NCBI RefSeq assembly: GCF_009856825.1
Contig: NZ_WVTD01000009.1
Coordinates: 101,510 to 165,509 of the forward strand
From: Novosphingobium silvae
GTDB lineage: Bacteria; Pseudomonadota; Alphaproteobacteria; Sphingomonadales; Sphingomonadaceae
Direction of reading: 5' to 3'
DNA: 64,000 nucleotides
The translations under genes and the position numbers were made by a program. Shown piece after piece: positions 16,288 through 24,340 of the stretch. The notes below the pieces were generated by a model. That model saw nothing but the letters and a program-made list of their open reading frames with translations, searched no databases and was not told the origin of the DNA. Each line of letters opens with the position of its first letter. The first letter of the stretch is position 1.

Positions 16288-17952
16288 TCACCAGCCCTTT
16301 CCTACGATAAACGCCTTCTGCATGGGGGCGACGACGGCCGACACACCGAGTGCATTGGGGTGAAGGTCGTCGTGCGAAATGGCCGCAGGGGGAGCCCCGG
16401 TCGTGTTGCCGCCATACGTCGACATGGCCTGCGCGAGTTCGATCACATTGTTCGGAAAGGTTGCTCGCAGAAGGTTGTTGAAGGCGGTGATGTTGTCGTT
16501 TTTCGACGTGCCGGTCACGGCCGACTGCTGAGGAATCACGGTGTTGAAGCCGATCCTTTTGCCGGTCGGCATGTAGTCGTACATTTCTTGATACTGGCTG
16601 ATGTAGAGTGCGTGGTTCGCTGTCGTGTCCTCGACGTCATCGTTGATGGTGGTCTGAACGAGAACAACGTCGGTCGGGTCGATCGTCTGGGCCTTGAGCG
16701 CGGCGAGGGCGGCGGCCGTCGTCGTCCCTGCTACCGCATGGTTTCGGACACGGCGATAGGGATCGAAGCTATCGGCCAACACCTTCTGGATCCGCTGATT
16801 CGGGTCCGCGATTTGCGGCTCCTGAAAGCGGCTGTCACCGAACAACCGGATCAGCGAAGGGACCGTCGGTGCCACGTATCCCGGCGCGTACTTCGCCATC
16901 TCGCGATCCACATAGGCCGCCTCGTCATTGGTGAGCTGGCGATCCCACGCGACGAAGCCGACAAGGCTGATCGGGAGGCCGGATGGATTGGTGTTGTTGA
17001 TGCGAACCGACAAGCTGCTCGTGTCCGGCGTCTTCACTACCTCGTTCATGACGATGCTCTTGTCGGCACCGTTGGTCATGACGGCATTCGAGCCACCCCG
17101 GAAGTTCGTTCGATGCAGCGCCCGGAACCAAGTGTTGAGCGTGAGCGGATCGGACTTCGGCGTCAGGTATCCGCCGGTGAAATTGTCGTGGGTGGTGGAG
17201 TTGCCCCTGACTGTCAGGTCGCTGTCGATCTCGAGTGCGACACGCCGCGAAGTGCCTGAGGTGCCCTGCGAGAACCAGAATAGCGGGCGCCCGGTCGTTA
17301 TCGCGGCATCGACTTTCGCCAGGACGCTATAGGACACGGCATCCTTGTAGCGGGTGTACGGCCCCCACGCCGCCGTGGGCTGAAAGTTCTGCTGGACCGT
17401 GAAGGTAGCCCACGCGAACGTGCCGCTGATTGTCAGCGTCGGCTGCGTAGCATTGCTCGTCTGCGTCCAGTTCTTTGAGCCTCGCTGATCGTAGAAGGTC
17501 TTGATGCTGGCGGTGCTGCCCGCGAGCCACGTCGTGATTTCGGCCGTGTCTACCCAATCGGAGCCAGCAAGGGGATAGAAGTCCCGCTCCACGTTGTCGC
17601 TCGAGCGGCGCAGGCGAACCAGAGGGCCGAGGTAGGTCGATACGAAGCGAACCGTGCCGACGATGCCGTAAATGCCAGCGACCACTTCCAGTGGGCGGGG
17701 GCCGGGAGTAAGGCCGTTTTTCGCAGCTTCGGCGTTGGCCGCTGAGGTCTCTGCAGCCGTCTCCGCGAGCTCACGCTGCGTGGTTGCCTGCGCGATCTGC
17801 GCAGCACCCTCGGTCTGGACAGCCTCAACCGCTTCGTCGCGCGCAGAGTCGATCGCCGGCACGGCTCCGTCGGCGATGCCTTCGATGCGCTTCGCCGCAG
17901 CCAACGCCAGGCGCGCGCCCGGGCCAACGAAATCGAGCTTGATGTCAGCCAT
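16288..17952 (-). CDS. Phage tail spike/fibre with SGNH esterase domain
   Basis: 554 residues. The N-terminal ~80 are Ala/Glu-rich coiled coil (AAKRIEGIADG...ETSAANAEAAKNG), typical of a fibre shaft joint. Residues ~105-165 (VRLRRSSDNVERDF...IKTFYDQRGSKNWTQ) resemble the arabinofuranosidase-B-like region common in spikes. A concanavalin/LamG-like beta domain follows. The C-terminal ~190 form an SGNH hydrolase: GDSR near residue 370 (Ser nucleophile), a QTTIND segment, and DDLHPNALG near 535 (Asp/His). It would bind and deacylate host surface glycan. Kept intact although the rest of the tail is gone. Confidence 0.82.
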   Translation of the reverse strand: MADIKLDFVGPGARLALAAAKRIEGIADGAVPAIDSARDEAVEAVQTEGAAQIAQATTQRELAETAAETSAANAEAAKNGLTPGPRPLEVVAGIYGIVGTVRFVSTYLGPLVRLRRSSDNVERDFYPLAGSDWVDTAEITTWLAGSTASIKTFYDQRGSKNWTQTSNATQPTLTISGTFAWATFTVQQNFQPTAAWGPYTRYKDAVSYSVLAKVDAAITTGRPLFWFSQGTSGTSRRVALEIDSDLTVRGNSTTHDNFTGGYLTPKSDPLTLNTWFRALHRTNFRGGSNAVMTNGADKSIVMNEVVKTPDTSSLSVRINNTNPSGLPISLVGFVAWDRQLTNDEAAYVDREMAKYAPGYVAPTVPSLIRLFGDSRFQEPQIADPNQRIQKVLADSFDPYRRVRNHAVAGTTTAAALAALKAQTIDPTDVVLVQTTINDDVEDTTANHALYISQYQEMYDYMPTGKRIGFNTVIPQQSAVTGTSKNDNITAFNNLLRATFPNNVIELAQAMSTYGGNTTGAPPAAISHDDLHPNALGVSAVVAPMQKAFIVGKGW

Positions 17953-18331
17953 TCACTTCGCCTTTCATCACGTAGTCGCCAAACAGGATGGTCGTGACCG
18001 CATCGGTCCCCGGATCGCCCGGAAGCCTGTTGAACTTGAGCTGGTAGAAGAGCGTCAGCGGCTCGTTGCCTGGCAAACCGCCCAGACCGGCGACGGCGGT
18101 GCGCACGCTGGCCGCAGGCGCGAACACCTCGACGATGGAAGTCACAACGCCATCATCGTCCTCGATCACGTCCAGCAGATCCACGCCTGCCGTCACGAGC
18201 GCCGGCTGCTCGGCTCCCGCCGACAGTTCGAAGGTGATGGTCACTCCCGTAAGGTCATATCCCACTGCCGAGACGACGTGCTTGATGTCGTCGCCGAGGA
18301 TCCCGGCGAGCGCCAAACTCTGAGCTTCCAT
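17945..18331 (-). CDS. Phage tail-associated protein, function unknown
   Basis: 128 residues from ATG 18331 (MEAQSLALAGILGDD); an in-frame start at 18364 adds 11 basic residues and is less likely. Mostly beta-rich (DLTGVTITFELSAG, TSIVEVFAPAASV, LTLFYQLKFNRLPG), suggesting a baseplate or fibre-connector fold. Its stop overlaps the spike start by 8 bp, so it belongs with the tail-tip genes. Family not identified. Confidence 0.65.
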   Translation of the reverse strand: MEAQSLALAGILGDDIKHVVSAVGYDLTGVTITFELSAGAEQPALVTAGVDLLDVIEDDDGVVTSIVEVFAPAASVRTAVAGLGGLPGNEPLTLFYQLKFNRLPGDPGTDAVTTILFGDYVMKGEVNG

Positions 18332-18341
18332 GTGATGAATC

Positions 18342-18401
18342 CTATTCCTCGATCGCGATGACAACTGCCGCAGCGCCGTGGGGCCTGATGAACCGGCCCA
18401 T
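18342..18401 (-). CDS. Possible 19-residue coupled frame in the tail region
   Basis: MGRFIRPHGAAAVVIAIEE starts at an ATG overlapping the stop of the upstream tail remnant (TGATG) and ends 10 bp before the next gene. The overlap favours translational coupling, but the size and lack of an independent ribosome site keep confidence low. Confidence 0.28.
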   Translation of the reverse strand: MGRFIRPHGAAAVVIAIEE

Positions 18402-19010
18402 CAGATGATCGTCCCGGATGCTGCAGGAGAGATGGAGAGCAGGTTGTCGGCGGCGTCGTAGATGCGCACCCACCACCAGTAGGTTCCGGGCGTCAGCACG
18501 TCGTCCTCGAACACCTTGGGCTCGTACAGGCCGCCGGTCTCGTGATCCGACACGGCAACGCTGGCCGAAGGATTGCTTGTCGTGCCCCGGAACACCACGG
18601 CGTATGACCAACCTGTGATCTGGGGCATCTGCCAAAGCACTTTCGGCGGATTGCTTGAGAGATCGGCGGTCACGTTTTCGGCCATCGGCACGGCCGCTGG
18701 AACTGTAACCGGCCCCAGGATCAGGCGATCGCCGTCGCCGCTCTGTGCCCGATAGCGGATCGATGCCTCGTACGGTGTTCCGGCCGTGATACCGGTGATC
18801 TCCTTGCGCGTGATCGTGTTCGCCTCCAGGCCCGCCCCGATCCAGTTCTCGTCCTCATCGGCCTCTGCGGAATAGACCCGAAAATCGAAGATCACCGCTT
18901 GCGTGTTGCCGTCCTCCACGCTGCCGGAGATGACCAGCGCCGGCACGCTCGACGAGCTGGACGTCAGCATGCTCGCGCTCAGCACCCACGAAGCAGGATC
19001 GGGCGCGGTA
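18401..19010 (-). pseudogene. C-terminal remnant of a phage tail-tip/host-specificity protein
   Basis: The frame reads [12 protein letters not shown], then beta-rich fibronectin-type repeats (SGSVEDGNTQAVIFDFRVYS, GITAGTPYEASIRYRAQSG, PGTYWWWVRIYDAADN), as in the C-terminal region of lambda J-like tail-tip proteins. There is no proper start: upstream of about 19010 the DNA belongs to the large terminase in another frame. The first ATG is at 18985. The bulk of the protein, normally ~1000 residues, is missing. Confidence 0.7.
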
Positions 19011-19770
19011 TGTCTTCGATCACACCGTCACGAACATCGCGAAAGTACGACAGCTTTGTCTTGAACACGCCAGCGGGTGGCTCGTCAGAATGGGTGGAAA
19101 GGTAGAGGGTCCACCCTTCCGGTCTAGCCGCCTGGCCGCCGGTTGCTTCTTCCAGCATGCCCTCGGCGCCAGCCTTCTTGCCGAAGATCCACAACTCGTC
19201 GACGAGCACAAAGCCCGCTTTCTTGCCACCCACGACGCCGCTATCTGCCGCGACGATCTTCAGCTCTGCTCCATTGACCCGGTGCTTGATGATCCGCTGG
19301 TTGTCGATGACATGCAGCAGGTCGGTAAGCTCCGGGTCGGCACGAACCATCTTGGCTGCAGGGCCGAAACTGTTGTTTGCAATCTCGATCGTCGGTGCCA
19401 GCACAAGCAGTTCCGAGCCGTGCCGCCAGTTCAAGATCAATGCGGTCAGCATGATCCCGGCCGCGATCGTCGACTTGCCGTTCTTCTTGCTGATAAGCAG
19501 CATCGCTTCCTTGATGCGGCTCTCGCCGGTATTCGGATCCTGCGAACCGAACAGGGCCGCAACCAGGTCAAACACGAAAGGCTCGCAAACCTCGCCCATT
19601 GTGGGCCACGTGCCGTCCCGCCGCATGGGCAGGTCCGTCATCTGCAGCGACTTGAAGACCCCCAGCGCCTCCTCTGCCTTGTCCGGAAAGAGCGGGGGGC
19701 ATGCCAGCAGGCTTTCTCGCGCGACGATCCGTTCTGCCCAGTCGGGGCAGGCAGTTGTCCACGCGCTCAT
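18979..19770 (-). pseudogene. Phage terminase large subunit, truncated after the ATPase domain
   Basis: 263 residues against the usual ~500-570. The ATPase half is complete: Walker A-like ISKKNGKST (residues 93-101), [12 protein letters not shown], and Walker B FVLVDE (187-192). The family reading continues to [11 protein letters not shown] (~253) and then turns into [10 protein letters not shown] and a stop, where DNA of a tail protein begins. The C-terminal RNase H-like nuclease that cuts concatemers is absent, so packaging cannot work. The 3' junction near 19010 marks a deletion of portal, head and tail genes. Confidence 0.85.
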
Positions 19771-19777
19771 CGGGCAG

Positions 19778-20266
19778 TCAGTTCAGCAGCAACGGCGGTG
19801 CCTCGCGGGGCGCAAACCTGCCTTTTACACCGGCAGCGGCGGCCTGCCGCTCCTCTTTCTTCCCCAGGCGTGTCGGAGCAGACTCCGCCCTGCGATGCTT
19901 GACGTTATCGCCCAACACCTTGACCTGCTCCGCCTGGATCATCCCCGCCAGCGCCTTCTCGGCCGGCACGTTTCCGGCGATGGCCGCCTCGGTTAGTCGG
20001 GCCAGCTGCTCGGACTTGACCTTGAGGGCCATGACATCGCGAGCAGCAACCTCTGAAAAGTAAACCTTGCGCAGGGTGGGCTGAGACAGCCCAATCACCT
20101 TGGCTACCATCTCGACCGTGTGCCCACATGCGAACAGGTTGCAAATACGCACGGAAAACTGCCGATCCCAGACGTGCGCAGGGCGACCTCGCCCCCGCAC
20201 ACGCTCTGCAGGCTGAGGGCCGAACAGCCCATCAACCATTTTCGGGTCGTCAGAATTCTGATCCAC
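19778..20266 (-). CDS. Phage terminase small subunit-like protein
   Basis: 162 residues directly upstream of the large terminase (7-bp gap). [11 protein letters not shown] precedes a helix-turn-helix ([31 protein letters not shown], about residues 41-72) of the kind used by small terminases to recognise packaging sites. A central helical oligomerisation region and a basic C-terminus ([11 protein letters not shown]) follow. In this collapsed prophage it has no functional partner, unless it serves a helper phage. Confidence 0.75.
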   Translation of the reverse strand: MDQNSDDPKMVDGLFGPQPAERVRGRGRPAHVWDRQFSVRICNLFACGHTVEMVAKVIGLSQPTLRKVYFSEVAARDVMALKVKSEQLARLTEAAIAGNVPAEKALAGMIQAEQVKVLGDNVKHRRAESAPTRLGKKEERQAAAAGVKGRFAPREAPPLLLN

Positions 20267-20391
20267 GCAAAAAAAATCTCCGAATGAGAGGGGCGGCGGT
20301 GATGGGGCCGCCGAGCCTCCGAATTTTCAACCACCCCCCTCCGTTCAGCCTTGAGGGCCGTTGCCTGAATGGCGGCGGGGGCCAGCCCAGA

Positions 20392-20691
20392 TCACCGACC
20401 GCCGCGCGCCCGCTTCGCCCGCGCCTCGGCCGTCTTCGTGTTGTGGTGGGGCTGGCAGAGCCACTCGAGGTTCGCCGGGTCCAGGTCCGCGCCGCCATCC
20501 TTCCGCTCGACCTTGTGATCGAGGATCAGGCGTTTGGTCGATCCGCACACCGCGCACCACTTGTTGGGCTGACGCCTGCGCGCCTCCGCCCATTCCGCCG
20601 AATGGTAGAACCTGTCGGCCACCTTCGGCATCGCCTTCACTCGCGAGGGCAGGGCGCCGAGACGCGCAGGCATGGACTTGAGGCGACCCAT
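20392..20691 (-). CDS. HNH endonuclease
   Basis: 99 residues from ATG 20691. Zinc-type cysteines C46-X2-C49 (WCAVCG), the catalytic DH at 58-59 (LILDHKVERKDGG), N74 (DPANLEWLCQ) and H82-H83 (PHHN) make a complete HNH motif. HNH enzymes beside terminases help cut packaging termini in HK97-like phages. GGA six bases upstream supports the start. Upstream to 20911 (about 220 bp) no further gene is evident; a cos site could lie there but cannot be identified by eye. Confidence 0.88.
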   Translation of the reverse strand: MGRLKSMPARLGALPSRVKAMPKVADRFYHSAEWAEARRRQPNKWCAVCGSTKRLILDHKVERKDGGADLDPANLEWLCQPHHNTKTAEARAKRARGGR

Positions 20692-20911
20692 CACGGTTCC
20701 AAACGACAACGGGCGACAGCGGCCGAAGCCACTGCCGCCCGCCACTCAGGGGGAGAGAGCCAACCGCCGTCCGGCACACGTCGATCAGCGTGCCCAAGGC
20801 ATACCCCCGAAACCTGTTCAAACGGACACCCATTATTTTCGTGTTCAAAATCTGAGACTCTTGACGCATTGAACACAGGATCAACCACGAGTCGCAGACC
20901 ATGGCCCTTGT

Positions 20912-21385
20912 TCAATTTCCCACCGCAACCCGGTCCAGCGCCACGGCAAGGCGCCCGATCGCGCGCTCGTACGCCTTGCGCATGCCGTCGCTGGTGGTGG
21001 GCAGCACCGCTCCGCGCGCGAGGTTGTACAGCTCGCCGCGCTGCGAGCGGAACACATGATCCCACCCGAACCCATCCGGCCCGGGCCAGCGCTTCATCAC
21101 GATCACCCTGCCGACCAGCGGCCGGTGCCCTTCCGGGATCGCGTTGGCCAGCGGCCGTTCGCCCGTCAGCATGCGTTCCACCAGGTTCGCGCAGCGCCTG
21201 GTCAGCTGGGGCGAGGGGCTGGCCTCCACGTCGGCATAGTCGGACTGCAGATCCCGCACGATGGCCGGCCATGCCGTGCGCTGCCCCGCAGCCAGGAAGG
21301 CACGCTCGCGGTCGGGCATCGCGCCCAGGTACTCGACAGCAGCGGTGAGCGTATCCTCAGCCTCTTGCCACGTTACCACCGACAT
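20912..21385 (-). CDS. Phage protein, possibly a late regulator (DUF6362-like)
   Basis: 157 residues from ATG 21385 with AGGGG nearby; a TTG at 21409 would add eight residues. Composition and layout (TWQEAEDTLTAAVEYLGAMPDRE ... AWPAIVRDLQSDYADVEASPSPQLTRRCANLVERML ... MRKAYERAIGRLAVALDRV) recall short phage proteins with a C-terminal helix-turn-helix encoded just before terminase genes. The family call is a guess from pattern. Confidence 0.55.
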   Translation of the reverse strand: MSVVTWQEAEDTLTAAVEYLGAMPDRERAFLAAGQRTAWPAIVRDLQSDYADVEASPSPQLTRRCANLVERMLTGERPLANAIPEGHRPLVGRVIVMKRWPGPDGFGWDHVFRSQRGELYNLARGAVLPTTSDGMRKAYERAIGRLAVALDRVAVGN

Positions 21386-21426
21386 TTTCTTCCCCTTCTC
21401 AAACAACAAAACATCAATGACGGAGG

Positions 21427-21687
21427 GACGGACGGTTCATGCGCAAAAGACCCCTCGCATGATGCGCATAGGCGCGCATGAAGGTGATGGGGGGCTATTG
21501 AACCGTCCGTCACCGTCCGTCAGCGCGGAAAATGCGTTCCGGTTCAGCCGCTTAGGCGAAGGATGGTTTCGCTTTGTTCCATCCGTTCAACCCACCGTCG
21601 CACCGTCCGGCGCGAGGGCTTCGAAGGCGAAAAGGCCGCTCGCCGCACCCTACCAAGCCGCCGCGCGCCCGCAAGTGACGGACGGTT
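21427..21687. repeat. Cluster of GACGGACGGTT repeats in both orientations
   Basis: GACGGACGGTTCA occurs at 21427-21439 and its exact inverse TGAACCGTCCGTC at 21499-21511, a 13-bp inverted repeat around ~60 bp. A further ACCGTCCGTC follows at 21512-21521, and TGACGGACGGTT recurs at 21676-21687. The interval 21440-21498 contains no gene. The repeats could be protein-binding iterons or recombination scars. Confidence 0.6.
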
Positions 21688-21909
21688 GTCCGGCCCGTCG
21701 CGGTCCGCCGTCGCGCAGCTGCGGGTCGCCCAATGGTCCAGGTCACTGGCCATCACGGTCAATTGCTGGTCGGCAATCTCGATCAGCACATGGGCCAGCA
21801 CCGGGATCGTGCTGCGCGCCTCGACGATTTCCAGAACGTCCTTCAGCGCGCCGTGCAGGACTGAAGCCTGGACGCGCGTCTTCGGACTACGCTTGGTAGC
21901 CATTTTCAC
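21544..21909 (-). pseudogene. N-terminal fragment of a DNA polymerase III beta-clamp-like protein
   Basis: 121 residues. Residues ~13-58 (VQASVLHGALKDVLEIVEARSTIP, then VLAHVLIEIADQQLTVMASDLDHWA) match the start of DnaN domain I (ALKxVxxVVERRNTIPILxxVLIE...LTATDLD pattern). A full clamp has ~370 residues in three domains; here similarity ends near residue 60 and continues as Arg/Pro-rich sequence without resemblance. A TGACGGACGGTT repeat lies at that break, so repeat-mediated deletion is a plausible cause. Alternatively it is a short phage protein using only the clamp fold's first strands. Confidence 0.55.
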
Positions 21910-21951
21910 CTCATCGTTTTCAGCTGCAATCGGGACCGGCGGGCGCCGGGA

Positions 21952-22077
21952 TCAGGATCGGACCAGCAGCCGGGCCAGACCCCAGGCGAACCCCAGCACC
22001 GCCCCGCCCAGCGTGATCGCAAGCGCGACCGCGTAGAGAGCAAGGGCAGGGCAGGGGTGTTCGTTATCCTCGTCCAT
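21952..22077 (-). CDS. Small membrane protein (41 aa)
   Basis: MDEDNEHPCPALALYAVALA followed by one transmembrane helix (ITLGGAVLGFAWGLARLLV). The ATG overlaps the stop of the upstream gene (TGATG), and AGGAGG lies 9-14 bases before it inside that gene, so coupled translation is well supported. Function unknown. Confidence 0.6.
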   Translation of the reverse strand: MDEDNEHPCPALALYAVALAITLGGAVLGFAWGLARLLVRS

Positions 22078-22604
22078 CACAGGCTTTCCTCCTGCCTCAG
22101 GATTTCGACAAATCGGTTCACGCCGTCGCGCCGCACGCGCACGAAACCGCCTTCCACCAACAGGCGCAGGCGGTAATCCGCGGCGTTGCGCGTCGGCAGG
22201 TCGGCCCGCTCGGCAAGCAGGTCCAGGCTGGGCAGCATGCCCCCGGCCTGCGCGATATCGGCCAGCACGTGCAGCAGCTTCGCCTCGGGGCGGCCCTCGA
22301 TCGGGCAGGCCGACGATGCGGAGTTCGCCCGCGTCGTCGCGCCGTGCCGCTTCTGCAGGAAATACCGGAAGCCTCGGCCGCTTTCCTCCCGCTCGCGCAG
22401 CAGATGGCACAGGCCCTCATCGTGCCACGCGCGCACCAGCGATGCGGTCGCGGCCGAAAGGCTGACGGCCGGGCCGATGGCATAGGTCACGCGCTCGCCG
22501 GCCCGCGCCTTGCGGAACATGCGCTCCAGCTCGCTCGCATCGACGTACGTCGTCAGCGGTCCGATCTTGTAGTGCGCGCTGTCGCGGTTGAGCCGGCCGG
22601 ACAT
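22077..22604 (-). CDS. Phage winged-helix-type protein, function unknown
   Basis: 175 residues. The C-terminal ~75 (AKLLHVLADIAQAGGMLPSLDLLAERADLPTRNAADYRLRLL, then VEGGFVRVRRDGVNRFVEIL) form a clear winged helix. The N-terminal part (ERVTYAIGPAVSLSAATASLVRAWHDEGLCHLL) is helical. Starts two bases after the preceding gene's stop in the minus-strand early-left operon. Probably a DNA-binding regulator. Confidence 0.6.
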   Translation of the reverse strand: MSGRLNRDSAHYKIGPLTTYVDASELERMFRKARAGERVTYAIGPAVSLSAATASLVRAWHDEGLCHLLREREESGRGFRYFLQKRHGATTRANSASSACPIEGRPEAKLLHVLADIAQAGGMLPSLDLLAERADLPTRNAADYRLRLLVEGGFVRVRRDGVNRFVEILRQEESL

Positions 22605-22606
22605 CT

Positions 22607-23071
22607 CTATTCGGCCTTCCCGATCGCGTCCGCCACGGCGCGAAGGCGGTGCAGCGCGGCAACCGCTTCATCCACCTGCAGGATGATCCGCTCGCGGTCG
22701 GCGGCGCAGACCTTGCCGTCGCGGGTCGCATCGCGGATTTCGGTGGAGATATCGCCGAACTCGGCGCTCGCATCGATCAGCGCGTCGGTCAGGTCGTCTT
22801 CGCCCACGGCCACGTCCGGCAGGCGGATGCACACATGGCCCAGCTCTGCCGCGAACGCCGAAAGGATCGGCGGGCGCTGGCCCTGGGCCACGCACACTTC
22901 ATCCAGCGCCAGTGCGCAGTCCAGCGGCGGAAAGGCGTCGTGGTTCAGGTTGTTCCAGTCCCCGGCGACCGAGCGCTTGCGCCCGGCCGTGATCCCCGCG
23001 CCATCGACACCGCCGCAGCCCGAGACTGCTTCGCGCACCGCGCGCTTGATGCGGGCGAGAGCGGCGATCAT
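22607..23071 (-). CDS. Phage CII-type regulatory protein candidate
   Basis: 154 residues from ATG 23071, overlapping the Cro-like gene's stop (ATGA). The first ~75 residues (RIKRAVREAVSGCGG, then RSVAGDWNNLNHDAFPPLDCALALDEVCVAQGQRPPILSAFAAELGH) recall the phage regulatory CII-like family in temperate phages of alpha- and gammaproteobacteria. The C-terminal half is helical and acidic. Position second after the Cro-like gene fits cII. Medium-low certainty. Confidence 0.5.
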   Translation of the reverse strand: MIAALARIKRAVREAVSGCGGVDGAGITAGRKRSVAGDWNNLNHDAFPPLDCALALDEVCVAQGQRPPILSAFAAELGHVCIRLPDVAVGEDDLTDALIDASAEFGDISTEIRDATRDGKVCAADRERIILQVDEAVAALHRLRAVADAIGKAE

Positions 23072-23352
23072 GCGGCACCTCGGATTGCCTGCGAACCGGA
23101 CAACTCTGCACACTGTCCGGTCGACGGGGCCTGCTGCGCTGCGGCATCAGCAGCGCTATGCGACAGATCTCCCAAATCTTCAGGCAGCTCACGCCCGGCA
23201 GCGCTAGCCGCAAGCCGCAAGTGCGCCATCCGCGATGCAGGAATTCCGATACGCCGCCAGCTATGCACCGTCGACGTGGGCGCTTCTATCATCCGCGCGA
23301 CGGCCGAGGTGCCGCCTAGATGATCGATCACCAGATTGGCAGAGATGTTCAT
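23068..23352 (-). CDS. Cro-like DNA-binding protein
   Basis: 94 residues from ATG 23352; the upstream in-frame extension crosses the operator and repressor start and is not credible. LVIDHLGGTSAVARMIEAPTSTVHSWRRIGIPASRMAHL is the compact helix-turn-helix with WRRxGIPxxR seen in YdaS/Cro-like phage repressors. It diverges from the S24 repressor across repeated operators. Its promoter (TTGCAG-N17-CATAAC on the minus strand) overlaps the first operator. Confidence 0.78.
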   Translation of the reverse strand: MNISANLVIDHLGGTSAVARMIEAPTSTVHSWRRIGIPASRMAHLRLAASAAGRELPEDLGDLSHSAADAAAQQAPSTGQCAELSGSQAIRGAA

Positions 23353-23363
23353 GCCCAGAGTTA

Positions 23364-23425
23364 TGCGATGATCGCAAACTATCTGCAAGAACGATTTTGC
23401 GATATTAGCGATTGCGATAATCGCA
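23364..23425. promoter_or_regulatory. Immunity operators between the Cro-like and CI-like genes
   Basis: Two perfect copies of TGCGATNATCGCA lie at 23364-23376 and 23413-23425, with a degenerate copy (TGCGATATTAGCGA, 23398-23411) between. The same sequence occurs again at 24378-24390 before the early genes. Site 1 overlaps the Cro-side promoter. The last site contains GATAAT (23416-23421), the likely -10 of the repressor promoter. This is the layout of a lambda-type OR region; binding is inferred. Confidence 0.75.
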
Positions 23426-23445
23426 GGGTGTTGGTTGATGCTTCC

Positions 23446-24030
23446 ATGAACCCGGAAGACATCAAAGCCGAGCTCCGACGCAGGAACATGAGCCAGCGCG
23501 ACTTGGCTGAGGCGGTAGGTATGAGTGAAAACCACCTCTCGAAATCGCTGGCGGGAAAGCGACAATTTCGCTTGGTGGAGATGGATGCGATCCGCTTAGA
23601 GCTCGCACCTGCGCCGGATCATCAAACCCTGCGAACGATACCTTTGCTTGGCGCTGTTCCAGCAGGAAAGTTCCGCCCCGAGGAGCAACGGGGAGGGCGG
23701 CGCATTGCCGTTTCAGATCCGAGCACTCCGCCGAATGCTTATGCCCTTGAGGTGGATGGCGACTCGATGGACTTGATCGTGCCTCACGGTACGACGATCA
23801 TCATCGACCCGGATGACAAGGCTTTGTGGCCGGGCCGACGGTACATCATCCAGACGGACGACGGCCAGACCACCTTTAAGGAATTTCAAGCAGATCCCGC
23901 CCGGCTTGTCCCCTGCTCGAGCAATCCCGATCATAAGGAGATCCCGCTCGGGGGAGAACCCATTACGGTGGTCGGACGGGTTTACTCGTACACCTTGCGG
24001 GATGTGGATTTGCCTAGGCGCATTTCCTGA
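23446..24030 (+). CDS. S24-family phage repressor (CI/LexA-like)
   Basis: 194 residues. An N-terminal helix-turn-helix (MSQRDLAEAVGMSENHLSKSLAGKRQF, residues 15-41) joins a C-terminal LexA/CI peptidase: cleavage-site Ala-Gly at 73-74 (VPAGKF), catalytic Ser107 in DGDSM and Lys145 in TTFKEF. RecA-stimulated self-cleavage would lift repression after DNA damage. No ribosome site precedes ATG 23446. An in-frame GTG at 23428 sits at the expected transcription start after GATAAT, so a leaderless message may begin there, adding six residues. It controls both operator clusters. Confidence 0.88.
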   Translation: MNPEDIKAELRRRNMSQRDLAEAVGMSENHLSKSLAGKRQFRLVEMDAIRLELAPAPDHQTLRTIPLLGAVPAGKFRPEEQRGGRRIAVSDPSTPPNAYALEVDGDSMDLIVPHGTTIIIDPDDKALWPGRRYIIQTDDGQTTFKEFQADPARLVPCSSNPDHKEIPLGGEPITVVGRVYSYTLRDVDLPRRIS

Positions 24031-24199
24031 CGAAGCGCTCATGAACCTCTTCGATCTCGCCTGGCACTGATACGAAGAAGTTTCCCCACTCGTCGTAATC
24101 ACCTAAGCCAAGCTCGAGCGCATCGTGCTCTGCCTGTCGCTTGAGCGGGCGCCAGGGCCCCTTGGCTTCGCCGAACATACGCACTCGGTAGTATAGCAT
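24014..24199 (-). CDS. Small protein, function unknown (61 aa)
   Basis: ATG 24199 with a strong AGGAGG six bases upstream. The sequence (MLYYRVRMFGEAKGPWRPLKRQ, then HDALELGLGDYDEWGNFFVSVPGEIE) is compact with several aromatic residues. It converges on the repressor and overlaps its last 17 bp. No family recognised; the ribosome site argues that it is expressed. Confidence 0.65.
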   Translation of the reverse strand: MLYYRVRMFGEAKGPWRPLKRQAEHDALELGLGDYDEWGNFFVSVPGEIEEVHERFVRKCA

Positions 24200-24340
24200 C
24201 CGCGACCTCCTTTCGAATCAACGCCCTAAGGGTACTGCCATAAAGAGAACAAAAGTTGAACAGAGTTTGTGAGCGGGTTCGGGATCTGAGGCCAAAGGGG
24301 TAGCTCGGCGCCTATCGAAAATCGCATACCGAAACCCCGA

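Noticed and set aside
21427..21521. Repeat cluster as a CRISPR array
   Set aside because: Repeats are too short, in both orientations and unevenly spaced; no cas genes in the window.
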